DNA of 44,030 nucleotides from Chloroflexota bacterium (GCA_013112725.1 JABFFZ010000046.1:1-44030); one strand, 5' to 3'; counted from the stretch's first letter, positions 1 to 7,324 are shown. Notes: generated from the letters alone by a model not told the origin. A program made the numbers and translations.

Positions 1-2
1 AT

Positions 3-113
3 TTCAAGCAGGCCATTGAAGACTGTTTGGCGGAGGTGTCAGGCAAGTTCAAGGAGCAGTTGTCCAGCTTGCTTACGCTTAATTTTCAGACTTTGGAAAA
101 TGTCAGTTTATGA
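3..113 (+). CDS. C-terminal tail of an IS630-like transposase (cut by window edge)
   Basis: An open frame enters from the left edge and ends at a TGA at 111-113, giving 36 residues ending LNFQTLENVSL. The pattern FKQAIEDCL followed by LLTLNFQ resembles the C-terminus of IS630-family DDE transposases, from memory of the family. The catalytic domain would lie outside the window. The next ORF on the opposite strand stops only 7 bp away, so the element may have inserted into it. The family call is tentative because only the tail is visible. Confidence 0.45.
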   Translation, partial: FKQAIEDCLAEVSGKFKEQLSSLLTLNFQTLENVSL

Positions 114-119
114 CCTTTT

Positions 120-449
120 TCAGTATATATCCGCTTGAGGATCATCCCAAATGTCAATAATAATCCTTGCTTGTGGGGCGGAAAATATCGTACGCTTTGC
201 GATATTATAAGAGTTTGCATCTATAATGTGCCATATTGTTTCAGGTTGCCAGCCATCAACAGGGTACTCGATTGTAAAATTATAGTCGGGATCGTAATAC
301 ACCAACCACTCTTTATCTGTTTGAGCAGTCGAGTTGATTCCTTCAAGAGTAGCGCTAACACTAACGGCCGTTGTAGATGCAAAAATGGTAAGAGCTAACA
401 ACATCAAGCCCAAAATATGAGCTTTCTGTTGCCGTGATCTCTGGTTCAT
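120..449 (-). CDS. Small exported protein, unknown function, possibly 3'-truncated by the adjacent IS
   Basis: The ORF is 109 aa. It has an N-terminal signal-like segment: basic residues 1-10, then the hydrophobic stretch LGLMLLALTIFAS. A soluble part follows with the phrase YNFTIEYPVDGWQ, a pattern seen at the start of PsbP-like or other bacterial 'FSIEYPxGW' domains. Such domains normally run well beyond the roughly 60 residues left here. The start is chosen for a GGAG 7 nt upstream of the ATG. The stop at 120-122 abuts the transposase tail that ends at 113, so the natural C-terminus may have been lost. The upstream region is the duplicated promoter module also found upstream of the LolA-like gene at 2851-3702. 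Confidence 0.55.
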   Translation of the reverse strand: MNQRSRQQKAHILGLMLLALTIFASTTAVSVSATLEGINSTAQTDKEWLVYYDPDYNFTIEYPVDGWQPETIWHIIDANSYNIAKRTIFSAPQARIIIDIWDDPQADIY

Positions 450-500
450 GGTTAATCTCCATATGGTTTGCTGAAACTAAGAAGCGATAAGGATTTTACT

Positions 501-622
501 ACGGTCATCACTCTATCAGATTGCCCTCTCTACGCACAAGGTCAAATCCGGCCAATGTTGTGTCCGCATCCGGCCAACTCACAAATCGCTCATTTGTTGA
601 CAAAGGGGTATGCCCTGGCTAG
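501..622. repeat. Intergenic regulatory module, copy A (pair with 3751-3871)
   Basis: This segment aligns with 3751-3871 almost without gaps, and recognisable blocks sit at equal offsets. Shared blocks are CACT, AGGTCAAA, CCGGCCAA, ATCC-GCCAAC, TCATTTG and GCCCTGGCT. In both copies a minus-strand exported-protein gene starts about 50 bp to the left. Here the right end forms the sod promoter. Identity is roughly 70-75 percent by eye. Confidence 0.7.
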
Positions 623-625
623 AAT
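597..625 (+). promoter_or_regulatory. sod promoter, TTGACA-17-TAGAAT
   Basis: A consensus -35 (TTGACA, 597-602) and a near-consensus -10 (TAGAAT, 620-625) are spaced by 17 bp. The spacer contains an imperfect inverted repeat, AGGGgtatgCCCT, which could be an operator. The ferredoxin promoter at 3993-4021 has the same -35, spacing and -10. The predicted sod leader is about 95 nt. Confidence 0.75.
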
Positions 626-726
626 CAAAATCGTAGTCCTTACCTTTGACCAGACTGCATAAACTATCTGGTTCACAATTTTACCCGCTTCAAAAATCCA
701 TATTTCAAACAAAAGGAGTGAAAATT

Positions 727-1338
727 ATGGCTTTTCAATTACCCCCTCTTCCGTATGCTTTTGATGCGTTGGAGCCGCACATAGATGCCCGCACCATGGA
801 AATTCACCACGGCAAACATCACGCCGCCTATACCACCAACCTCAACAAGGCGCTGGAAGGGCACGCTGACCTGGCGGCCAAGAGCATTGAAGATTTGTTA
901 GGCAATTTGAATGCAGTGCCCGAAGGGATTCGCACGGCCGTGCGCAACAATGGTGGTGGTTTTGCCAACCATAACCTCTTCTGGACGATTATGAGTCCCA
1001 ATGGTGGTGGCGCGCCTTCCGGCGCATTAGGCAGCGCCATTGACGCCGCCTTTGGTAGCTTCGATGCCTTCAAAGAAAAGTTCAACAACGCCGCCGCCAC
1101 CCGCTTTGGCTCCGGCTGGGCCTGGCTGTACGTGGACGGCAGCGGCAAACTGGTCGTTGGTTCCACGCCCAACCAGGACACACCGCTCATGGAAGGCGGC
1201 AAACCCGTTTTGGGGCTGGATGTGTGGGAACATGCCTATTACCTGCATTATCAGAACCGCCGCCCGGACTACGTTAGCGCCTGGTGGAACGTGGTGGATT
1301 GGGAAGCAGTAGCGGCCAATTACGCCGCAGCGAAGTAA
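727..1338 (+). CDS. sodA: Superoxide dismutase, Mn-type (Fe/Mn family)
   Basis: This 203-aa enzyme converts superoxide to hydrogen peroxide and oxygen in the cytoplasm; no signal peptide is visible. Metal ligands are recognisable by family alignment: His27 (in IHHGKHH), His82 (in ANHNLFW), and Asp165 and His169 (in [11 protein letters not shown]). Gln150 in the NQD motif, rather than a Gln in the HNLFW region, favours manganese. Length and both Fe/Mn-SOD domains are complete. The ATG at 727 is chosen over an upstream in-frame start because AAAGGAG lies directly before it and the protein then begins [20 protein letters not shown], as in the family. It faces the response regulator convergently. 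Confidence 0.95.
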   Translation: MAFQLPPLPYAFDALEPHIDARTMEIHHGKHHAAYTTNLNKALEGHADLAAKSIEDLLGNLNAVPEGIRTAVRNNGGGFANHNLFWTIMSPNGGGAPSGALGSAIDAAFGSFDAFKEKFNNAAATRFGSGWAWLYVDGSGKLVVGSTPNQDTPLMEGGKPVLGLDVWEHAYYLHYQNRRPDYVSAWWNVVDWEAVAANYAAAK

Positions 1339-1344
1339 CCGACC

Positions 1345-1403
1345 GGTAATTGGGTGATTGGGTGATTTTGCGCAATTACCCAATTGCTCAATTACCCAAT
1401 GAC
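1345..1403. repeat. Palindromic island of short tandem words (ATTGGGT units)
   Basis: Left-arm words (attgggt, gattgggt) are mirrored on the right by attacccaatt and caattacccaat, so the segment can fold into a long hairpin. It fills the gap between the convergent sod and response-regulator genes and may act as a bidirectional transcription end. It has the same build as the islands at 6094, 12240, 22082, 23053, 35396 and 41781. Confidence 0.7.
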
Positions 1404-1443
1404 GCCAGGAAGCAGCTAAAAAATTCCCCGATTTACTAAACCA

Positions 1444-2085
1444 CTATGGATACAGGTCAGGCAGTTGACATTGCCCGGCTATGAAGGCGGCCTCTGCCCG
1501 GTTTGTGGCCCCCAAACGTTCGTACAAATCAGCGAGCTTACGGCGAATCGTGCGTTCGCTCATCTGTAACTCTTCAGCAATTTGCCTGTCTGTTTTTCCA
1601 GCAGTAAGCAACAGCAGTATCTTTTTTTGCTGGTCAGTCAAAGCAAAAAACGGCTGAGTAAGCGATGACGAAGCCAGAGTTTTTTTCAGTAAATGTGAAC
1701 TGATCCAATTTTCACCACCAACCACTCGGCGCACAGCCTCTACCAAATGTTCTGGGGTATCGCTCTTCAAAATACAGCCGTGTATACCTTTTTCCAGCAA
1801 GGTTGGAATGCCGGATTCGTCAGCATGGGCCAACAAAACGATCACTTTTATGTCCGGGCACTTTGTTTGTAAGGCAGCCAGGAAGCCCGTTATTGGTTGG
1901 GTCAGTACGTTCAAGGCCAGTAATAACAGATGTGGGCAACGAACCTGGCAAAGTCTCAGGCTATCTTCTTCATTGGTTGCGCTGCCGGAAAAAACCATAT
2001 CCTCATTCTGTTTGAGGATCGTTTCAATGCCCAGGTGAAACAGACGGTGATGATCGGCTAAACAGACACGAATGGTTGGGGGCAT
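1444..2085 (-). CDS. LuxR/NarL-type response regulator with degenerate receiver
   Basis: This is a 213-aa DNA-binding transcription regulator. Residues about 5-120 form a receiver fold (VCLADHHRLF, a GxHGCILKSD loop with Lys107). Residues about 148-205 form a LuxR-type HTH (LTDQQKKILLLLTAGKTDRQIAEELQMS and following). The phospho-acceptor Asp is missing: the usual LLDLNMP stretch reads LLALNVL, with Ala57 at that position. The switch Thr/Ser is also Leu/Ala (VLLAHAD). It therefore probably works without phosphorylation. No sensor kinase is nearby. AGAGGAG precedes the ATG. Its promoter has a poly-G spacer (see 2155-2185), which suggests on/off variation of expression. Confidence 0.85.
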   Translation of the reverse strand: MPPTIRVCLADHHRLFHLGIETILKQNEDMVFSGSATNEEDSLRLCQVRCPHLLLLALNVLTQPITGFLAALQTKCPDIKVIVLLAHADESGIPTLLEKGIHGCILKSDTPEHLVEAVRRVVGGENWISSHLLKKTLASSSLTQPFFALTDQQKKILLLLTAGKTDRQIAEELQMSERTIRRKLADLYERLGATNRAEAAFIAGQCQLPDLYP

Positions 2086-2154
2086 GCTCCTCTCTCCCAG
2101 TTTGCTCCTGTTTACTACATTCAGAAATGTTTCAGAAACGGCAATTACCGCACA

Positions 2155-2185
2155 AATATATATCCCCCCCCCCCATCTTTGTCAA
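2155..2185 (-). promoter_or_regulatory. Promoter of the response regulator with an 11-G spacer tract
   Basis: On the minus strand, TTGACA (2180-2185) is followed by a 17-nt spacer made of AAGAT, eleven G and A, then TATATA (2157-2162; an alternative TATATT starts 2 nt later). The homopolymer is C11 on the plus strand at 2164-2174. With exactly 11 G the spacing is the sigma-70 optimum, so tract slippage would alter promoter strength. The leader to the ATG at 2085 is about 65 nt. Confidence 0.7.
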
Positions 2186-2224
2186 GCATTTTGTAACAAA
2201 TGTGAAAACCGCCTGAGAAATAAA

Positions 2225-2253
2225 AGCGGCACAGTCAACGAGACTGTGCCGCT
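2225..2253 (-). terminator. Rho-independent terminator of the golvesin-like gene
   Basis: A perfect 12-bp stem (AGCGGCACAGTC/GACTGTGCCGCT) with a 5-nt loop is followed on the minus strand by TTTTATTTCT. It lies about 37 bp after the stop of the 2290-2790 gene. Confidence 0.85.
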
Positions 2254-2289
2254 ACAGAACATTAAGCAAAAAGAAACGGAGTGTATTGT

Positions 2290-2790
2290 TTAATTGTACC
2301 AATACCTCACCAGGTCATAATAGACCTTCAGGCCACTACACGTATAACCCGGCAGGCAACTTGACGGCAAGACAACTTGTCCCCATGTGCCATACCAGTT
2401 GAGATTGCCTAAATACACGTAAGAATTTTTCCAATTATTCTGATTGACGGGTACGTTAAAATCGTCGAGATCGCTATAGACGTAATAGCGAACAGCCGCA
2501 TATGTGGCACCTGGTACCGGGTCTGGTATCCAGACATCCCATGTAACTACCCCATCCTGACCAGTGTTCCAGAAACCTGTAGCGCCATTATTTTGTGTTG
2601 CTTGTTTCGCATTACCATATTTACATGTAGAGTTACACGGTGAAACGGCCGTTATAGAGCCGCTAGCCGTGAAATTGCTTGAATATTCAGAAATATAGCC
2701 ATATGCCCCTGCCTGAACACCTGTTATGGCTATACCACATGTAATTATTGCCACGATTGAACATACCAGAAATCGCTTTAGAATTTGCAT
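2290..2790 (-). CDS. Secreted golvesin C-terminal-like domain protein
   Basis: The 166-aa protein has a clear signal peptide (LKRFLVCSIVAIITCGIAITGVQA) and a single exported domain of about 130 residues. The order of motifs TWDVWIPD, AAVRYYVYS, VPVNQNNW, YVYLGNL, GTWGQVVLP and YYDLVRYW matches the golvesin/xanthan-lyase CBD-like beta-sandwich (WIP, VNQ, W-LG, G-V-L, DAVR landmarks). Two Cys pairs (CNSTC and CLPGYTC) could be disulfides. It lies 60 bp downstream of the LolA-like gene on the same strand and ends in its own terminator. The domain is usually an accessory carbohydrate- or surface-binding unit on larger enzymes; a free-standing secreted copy is less usual. Function is unknown. Confidence 0.6.
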   Translation of the reverse strand: MQILKRFLVCSIVAIITCGIAITGVQAGAYGYISEYSSNFTASGSITAVSPCNSTCKYGNAKQATQNNGATGFWNTGQDGVVTWDVWIPDPVPGATYAAVRYYVYSDLDDFNVPVNQNNWKNSYVYLGNLNWYGTWGQVVLPSSCLPGYTCSGLKVYYDLVRYWYN

Positions 2791-2850
2791 AATAGTACCT
2801 CTTTATTGATTGTTTGTTCGTTGACCTGTTTGATACGGACGCACGGTGCT

Positions 2851-3702
2851 TTATTTGTGCGTGGGAAAAACAAAAGATTCAGGGGCAACTGGTTGGTCGT
2901 AAGAGATGCTGGTGAAAACTGTTTCCTCATAAAGTTCTGCCAGGTTTAGTCCTACGTAACTCCTCGCTTTCAAAACAACCCCTGTTTCCTGGTCTACCCA
3001 AAATTGCTGTTTCAAAGAGGGCGGATGAGAATCACTAACTTCTTCTTGAACCCATTCTAATATCCAGGCGATGCGACCAGCAATTTGTTCTTCGCCAATG
3101 AGTGTGTATTGTCCGCCACGCTGTGCCAAACCAACAGGATAAATGTAATCAGCGACAGGAGACGGCACAAGCATGCCAATGGGGTGACGGTATACAATTC
3201 GTTCTGCCAGAGCTATTTCCTCAATTTGCACAGGTAACCTGGCAAGAGCTGCGGGATCTGTGGCAAAAGCAGGCAACCTTTTTTGTTCTTCTACGTTGTT
3301 TACCAGATCGCGCTCATATCTTTGATCCCCGTTCATGAGCCATAGATTTGCTTCTTTTTGCCCTGCTAACGATGTTTCAAAACGCGCCTGTACAGGTTGG
3401 ACAATCATAACCTTTGAGAGCCAGGAGGAGTCTACATCACCTTTCATGTACCAGGTTGTGATTGCTTCTGCTTGCAGGGTGGTCCATCGAGCATGGCTGT
3501 TGAGCATGGACTCTACCACTTTTTGCGCTTCAGGTTGTATCATCATGATGGCAGGGGACTGATCGGGGATGGTTTGCGCCTCATTTTGGGCCAAAACCGC
3601 ACCTGGTATTGGTGAAAATTCCCTGCCCAGATGAATGTACAGAGTTGCCAGGGCTAAAACAAGCCCCGCAGTGATACTGACAAGCCAATCTTTTTTTGTC
3701 AT
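2851..3702 (-). CDS. Exported LolA/RseB-like protein
   Basis: The 283-aa protein has an N-terminal hydrophobic anchor or signal (WLVSITAGLVLALATLYIHL). The rest reads like the LolA/LppX/RseB half-barrel family: an early WTTLQAEAITTWYMKG strand region, then a duplicated hairpin pattern, YTLIGEEQIAGRIAWILEW ... QFWVDQETGVVLKARSYV. That last motif is typical of proteins that sense or carry lipoproteins or lipids at the outer face. The ATG at 3702 is chosen because GGAGG lies 6 nt upstream. It probably forms a two-gene operon with the golvesin-like gene. Its upstream region is copy B of the duplicated regulatory module. No partner sigma factor is present in the window. Confidence 0.6.
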   Translation of the reverse strand: MTKKDWLVSITAGLVLALATLYIHLGREFSPIPGAVLAQNEAQTIPDQSPAIMMIQPEAQKVVESMLNSHARWTTLQAEAITTWYMKGDVDSSWLSKVMIVQPVQARFETSLAGQKEANLWLMNGDQRYERDLVNNVEEQKRLPAFATDPAALARLPVQIEEIALAERIVYRHPIGMLVPSPVADYIYPVGLAQRGGQYTLIGEEQIAGRIAWILEWVQEEVSDSHPPSLKQQFWVDQETGVVLKARSYVGLNLAELYEETVFTSISYDQPVAPESFVFPTHK

Positions 3703-3750
3703 TTTGACCTCCATATCTGAACTCAGCTTTATGAGAACAAGTGTGTCAAC

Positions 3751-3871
3751 ACGGCCGTCACTTTACCAAATTTTTCTCTCGCCTGTAAGGTCAAACCCGG
3801 CCAACTTTACGGCCGTATCCAGCCAACATACGGATTATTCATTTGCTAACAAGGGCGTGTGCCCTGGCTGG
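3751..3871. repeat. Intergenic regulatory module, copy B (pair with 501-622)
   Basis: It aligns with 501-622 with one or two single-base gaps. The plus-strand promoter that is intact in copy A is decayed here: TTGACA is TGCTAACA and TAGAAT is TGGGCG. The inverted repeat is kept as AGGGCgtgtGCCCT. The minus-strand LolA-like gene starts about 50 bp to the left. The gap 3703-4144 holds this module, a stretch with nothing recognisable (3872-3990), and the ferredoxin promoter. Confidence 0.7.
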
Positions 3872-3992
3872 GCGCAAACCGGGGTACACCGCGCATAGAT
3901 GGCGACAACCCCATGGTAGCCGGTACTTCTTTTGTGGGGCATACGGCCGTTTTACACCTGAAAATGATGACTTTTATCGCCTTCATTAAAAA

Positions 3993-4021
3993 TTGACAAA
4001 GGTTAACCTTAGGGCTAGAAT
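3993..4021 (+). promoter_or_regulatory. Ferredoxin promoter with a palindrome in the spacer
   Basis: TTGACA (3993-3998), a 17-bp spacer and TAGAAT (4016-4021). The spacer begins with the perfect 12-bp palindrome AAGGTTAACCTT (3999-4010), which sits where a repressor would block polymerase. The elements match the sod promoter at 597-625. Confidence 0.75.
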
Positions 4022-4144
4022 GAGGACGTTGACCGCCTGTGATTTTTGTTACAAATACCACCTGGTCTCCGGCCAATCAGGCAGCCAATTAAACAACCAA
4101 TTACCAACATCAGCCTCAAGGTTTCAGAAGGAGAGTGAGTACAA

Positions 4145-4552
4145 ATGACCCACATTGTGACCCGTTTATGTTTGCGTGACACCGCCTGTGTGGAGGTATG
4201 CCCCGTTGAATGTATGGTGCTGGGCAAGCCGGAAGAAGAATGGCCCTGGCTTTACATTGACCCCGATACCTGTATTGACTGCGGCGCCTGTGTGCCCGAA
4301 TGCCCTTACGAAGCAATTTTCCCCGAAGAAGAAGTGCCCTTTGATTACACTGCCCCGGCTGGCGTCTGGATTGCCAATACCAAAGAACTGCTGCCTGATG
4401 GGCAACCGTTTGAAGGCGAGGTGGACGGCCATCACGTGAAACTGCTGAACGCCAAACAATTGGCCGGCGGCGAAATTCTGGACCTGACTGAGGATATTCC
4501 CCCGAACTATGACTTTTTCTCCGAAGGGCCTGGGTACAGCGCTCTTGACTGA
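4145..4552 (+). CDS. Ferredoxin with two Cys clusters and a C-terminal extension
   Basis: This 135-aa cytoplasmic electron carrier has two iron-sulfur motifs. The first is CLRDTACVEVCPVEC (residues 9-23), in the FdxA-like arrangement. The second is a standard CIDCGACVPECP (residues 43-54), which binds 4Fe-4S. Because the first motif has C-x5-C-x3-C spacing, it is not certain whether that site holds 4Fe-4S or 3Fe-4S. The last 70 residues are an acidic extension without Cys. AAGGAGAG lies upstream of the ATG. It is transcribed alone from the promoter at 3993-4021 and ends in the strong terminator at 4588-4641. The promoter shared in style with sod suggests a joint redox or oxygen response (inference). 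Confidence 0.85.
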   Translation: MTHIVTRLCLRDTACVEVCPVECMVLGKPEEEWPWLYIDPDTCIDCGACVPECPYEAIFPEEEVPFDYTAPAGVWIANTKELLPDGQPFEGEVDGHHVKLLNAKQLAGGEILDLTEDIPPNYDFFSEGPGYSALD

Positions 4553-4587
4553 TTAAAATTCCCCCCTCCCCGCCAGGGGAATAAGTT

Positions 4588-4641
4588 AAAAAGCCGAATT
4601 AGCGCTGGCACAAAAGTGCGTGGGTGCTAATTCGGCTTTTT
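4588..4641 (+). terminator. Strong intrinsic terminator between ferredoxin and lyase genes
   Basis: A perfect 16-bp stem (4588-4603 with 4626-4641; core AAGCCGAATTAGC) encloses a 22-nt loop that contains a small GCAC-AAAA-GTGC hairpin. It ends in TTTTTATTTTT, only 7 nt before the Shine-Dalgarno of the next gene, so it could also attenuate read-through into that gene. Confidence 0.85.
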
Positions 4642-4657
4642 ATTTTTGGAGGTTCCC

Positions 4658-6091
4658 ATGACCGAATACCGAATTGAAAAAGATTCTTTAGGCGAATTAG
4701 AAGTGCCGGCACAGGCGTATTGGGGGGTACAGACCCAACGCGCCATTCAAAACTTTCCCATTACTGGGCTGAAGCCGTATCCGGCGTTTGTCTGGGCGAT
4801 GGCTGTTATCAAACGCGCCGCGGCCGAGGTCAATGCGGATCTGAACCTGTTTGCCGACAGAGAAGTGGAAGGCAAGGTTGTTTCCGGCGACGCTATGGCG
4901 CAGGCGATTATGATGGCGGCAGATGAGGTAATAGACGGCCGTCTGGCAGACCAGTTTGTGGTTGACCCCATCCAGGCCGGCGCCGGCACCAGCCACAACA
5001 TGAACGTCAATGAGGTCATCGCCAACCGCGCTAATGAAATTTTAGGGTATGGCCTCCATGTCAAGCCGAAACCCATCAGTTCCAATGATCATGTGAACAT
5101 GGCCCAGTCCACCAATGACACCATTCCCACCGCCATCCGCCTGGGCTGCTTGTGGCGGTTGGATGAATTGGTGGAAACATTGGACAAACTGGCCGCCGCT
5201 TTCCGGCAAAAGTCGGCCGAATTTGATGATATTGTCAAGAGCGGCCGTACCCACTTGCAAGACGCGGTGCCGGTGCGATTGGGGCAAGAATTTGGCGCCT
5301 ATGCCCGCGCCGTGGAGCGCAACCGGGAAAAGATCGTGCAGGCCGCCGATGGGCTGCGCCGGCTGGGCATTGGTGGCACCGCCACCGGCACCGGCCTGAA
5401 CGCCCACCCAGAATATCACCACCGCATGATCCTCGTCCTGAGCCGTCTCACCGGGCTGACGCTGCATGAATCGGATGATTTGTTTGAGTCCATGCAAAGT
5501 ATGGCCGACCCGGTGCATTTTAGCGGCGCGCTGCGCACCCTGGCCCAAGACCTGACGCGCATTGCCAATGATTTTCGCCTGCTTTCTTCCGGCCCCAGCA
5601 CCGGGCTGGACGAAATTCGCCTGCCGGCGGTGCAGCCCGGCTCTTCCATTATGCCCGGTAAGGTAAACCCGGTGCTGGCGGAAATGCTCAATATGGCGAT
5701 GTTCCAGGTGATGGGCAATGACCTGACGGTGATGATGGCCGGGCAGGCGGGGCAGCTTGAACTGAACGTGATGATGCCGATTATTGCCTATAACCTGTTC
5801 CAGAGCATGGATGTCATCATCAATGCGGTGAATGCGTTCACGGATAAATGCGTGGTGGGGTTAAAAGCGAATCCGGAGAAAGCCACTGGCTGGCTGGCCA
5901 AAAACGCCATCCTGGTGACGGCGCTGAATCCGGTGATTGGTTATCTGAAAGGGGCAGAAGTGGCCAAAGAAGCCATGGCCACCAACCGCACGGTGCGGGA
6001 AGTGGTGGTGGAGAAAGGGTATTTGTCCGCTGAGGAAGTGGACCGGTTGCTCAATGTGCGTAATCTGACGGATGGCGGGATTCAAAAGTAA
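4658..6091 (+). CDS. Aspartate ammonia-lyase / class II fumarase superfamily enzyme
   Basis: The 477-aa homotetrameric lyase either removes ammonia from aspartate or water from malate to give fumarate. The superfamily signature GSSIMPGKVNPV is intact, as are the other active-site stretches: SSNDHVNMAQSTNDT, GRTHLQDAVPVRLGQEF and GxGGTATGTGLNAHPEY. The N-terminus (YRIEKDSLGELEVPAQAYWGVQTQRA) reads more like aspartase, while GRTHLQDA is fumarase-like, so the substrate is left open. The TTG at 4646 opens the frame. The ATG at 4658 is preferred because GGAGG (4648-4652) sits at the right distance. Length is complete. Confidence 0.85.
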   Translation: MTEYRIEKDSLGELEVPAQAYWGVQTQRAIQNFPITGLKPYPAFVWAMAVIKRAAAEVNADLNLFADREVEGKVVSGDAMAQAIMMAADEVIDGRLADQFVVDPIQAGAGTSHNMNVNEVIANRANEILGYGLHVKPKPISSNDHVNMAQSTNDTIPTAIRLGCLWRLDELVETLDKLAAAFRQKSAEFDDIVKSGRTHLQDAVPVRLGQEFGAYARAVERNREKIVQAADGLRRLGIGGTATGTGLNAHPEYHHRMILVLSRLTGLTLHESDDLFESMQSMADPVHFSGALRTLAQDLTRIANDFRLLSSGPSTGLDEIRLPAVQPGSSIMPGKVNPVLAEMLNMAMFQVMGNDLTVMMAGQAGQLELNVMMPIIAYNLFQSMDVIINAVNAFTDKCVVGLKANPEKATGWLAKNAILVTALNPVIGYLKGAEVAKEAMATNRTVREVVVEKGYLSAEEVDRLLNVRNLTDGGIQK

Positions 6092-6093
6092 TA

Positions 6094-6140
6094 GTGGCAA
6101 GTGGCAGGTGACCTGCCACCTGCCACTTGCCACTTGCCAC
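6094..6140. repeat. Palindromic island of GTGGCAA/G words
   Basis: GTGGCAA-GTGGCAG-GTGA is followed by mirror words CCTGCCAC, CTGCCACTT and GCCACTTGCCAC. It begins 2 bp after the lyase stop and ends 3 bp before the JAMM gene start, so it fills the whole gap. The same words recur at 35396-35437. Confidence 0.75.
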
Positions 6141-6143
6141 ACA

Positions 6144-6542
6144 ATGCTGCACCTGCCACGGCCGTTGGCTGCCTACTTGCTGGCCCATCTTGACCGTGTA
6201 TACCCGGAGGAAGGGTGTGGCCTGGTGGCCGGCCGTGGCCGAGTGGCGACGGCCGTTTATCCCATTGAAAACATCTTACACAGCCAGACCGCCTACGAGA
6301 TGGCTCCTGTGCCGCAAATAGAAACGATGCTGACCATCGAAGCCGGGGGGGATGACCTGTGCGCCATTTATCATTCCCATCCACACAGCCCGGCCTACCC
6401 GTCGCCAACGGATGTGGGCCAGGCATATTACCCGGAAGCCATTTACCTGATCGTCTCGCTGCAAGAACGGCGGCAGCCAGTACTACGCGGCTTTAGAATT
6501 GTAGATGGCGTGGTGACGGAAACGGCCGTAAGCATAGAGTAA
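6144..6542 (+). CDS. JAMM/MPN (M67) family metalloprotease
   Basis: The 132-aa protein is a single JAB1/MPN domain. The zinc motif is complete: Glu22 or Glu23 (YPEEGCGLVAG), then His77-x-His79 followed by Ser87 and Asp90 in HSHPHSPAYPSPTD. Bacterial members of this size cut isopeptide bonds, remove C-terminal residues from ubiquitin-like sulfur carriers, or support cysteine synthesis. No ThiS/MoaD-like partner is visible here. The ATG at 6144 is taken as start because the upstream in-frame residues are translated palindromic repeat. It is probably co-transcribed with the lyase. Confidence 0.85.
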   Translation: MLHLPRPLAAYLLAHLDRVYPEEGCGLVAGRGRVATAVYPIENILHSQTAYEMAPVPQIETMLTIEAGGDDLCAIYHSHPHSPAYPSPTDVGQAYYPEAIYLIVSLQERRQPVLRGFRIVDGVVTETAVSIE

Positions 6543-6643
6543 CCTTGTTTCATTGGCTGTGTTCTATAGGGTAATATGGTGGGAGGCTGTCGTTCTACCA
6601 GCCGCCAGCCACTATCTTTCAGGCAGAGTAGAGGACTTATTTT

Positions 6644-7324
6644 ATGGAGAAAATCGTATTTTTTGTATCAGCCGCGTTAATTGGGTACATCTGCGGGGCC
6701 ATACCCTTTGGTTTTATTTATGTCTACTGGCGCAAAGGCATTGATCTGCGTAATGTGGGCAGCGGCCGGACCGGGGGCACCAATTCGCTGCGCGCTGCCG
6801 GTTTGAAAGTGGGCATTGTCACCGCCATCAGCGATGCCCTCAAAGGGTTTGCCGCCGTCTGGCTGGCCCGCTTCTTTTTAGAGGCGGGCGTGGGCGAGGC
6901 GCTCATGCCCTGGATCACCATTACGGCCGGCGCGTTTGCCGTCATCGGGCACAACTGGTCGGTCTTTTTGAAGTGGCGCGGCGGCGCGGGCACGGGGCCA
7001 AATGTCGGCTGGGCCATGGCTGTCTGGCCGCCCATGTTCCCCGTAGCGGCGCTGGTGATGATCTTGATGATGGTGGGGGTGGGTATTGCCTCGGTAGCCT
7101 CGCTGACAATGGGCGCGGTCATTCCGGTGGCCTTTATTGTCCTCTATCTGGCCGAAGTGCCCGGTTATTCAGAAACAGTTGCCTACATTGTGGGCGGTTT
7201 TATTACGCTGGGGATTGTGGCCTGGGCGCTGCGCCCCAACATTAAGCGGCTGTTGGAAGGTAACGAGCGCGTCGTTGGCCCCCGCGCCAAACGCTTAGAG
7301 AAGAAAGCGAAAGAAATGAGATGA
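6644..7324 (+). CDS. plsY: Glycerol-3-phosphate acyltransferase PlsY
   Basis: The 226-aa integral membrane enzyme transfers acyl groups from acyl-phosphate to glycerol-3-phosphate, the first step of phospholipid synthesis. Family motifs are clear: AIPFGFIYVYWRKGIDLRNVGSGRTGGTNSLRAAG (loop with GSGxxGxTN), ALKGFAAVW, and GHNWSVFLKWRGGAGTGPNVG. About five transmembrane segments are visible and the tail is basic. GAGGAC precedes the ATG. It ends in a terminator that overlaps its stop codon and faces the SBP-fusion gene convergently. The variant GRTGGTN, for the usual GxSGATN, is a minor departure. Confidence 0.92.
   Translation: MEKIVFFVSAALIGYICGAIPFGFIYVYWRKGIDLRNVGSGRTGGTNSLRAAGLKVGIVTAISDALKGFAAVWLARFFLEAGVGEALMPWITITAGAFAVIGHNWSVFLKWRGGAGTGPNVGWAMAVWPPMFPVAALVMILMMVGVGIASVASLTMGAVIPVAFIVLYLAEVPGYSETVAYIVGGFITLGIVAWALRPNIKRLLEGNERVVGPRAKRLEKKAKEMR

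Noticed and set aside
468..662. Short plus-strand open frame upstream of sod
   Set aside because: It covers the duplicated regulatory module and the sod promoter, has no ribosome site, and the homologous module at 3751-3871 does not keep the frame.
4658..6091. Firm assignment as fumC or aspA
   Set aside because: Motifs are mixed between the two subfamilies; only an alignment or tree would decide.
6345..6353. G7 run inside the JAMM gene as a contingency locus
   Set aside because: The frame is intact and Gly-Gly coding explains it; no second frame or fragment suggests switching.
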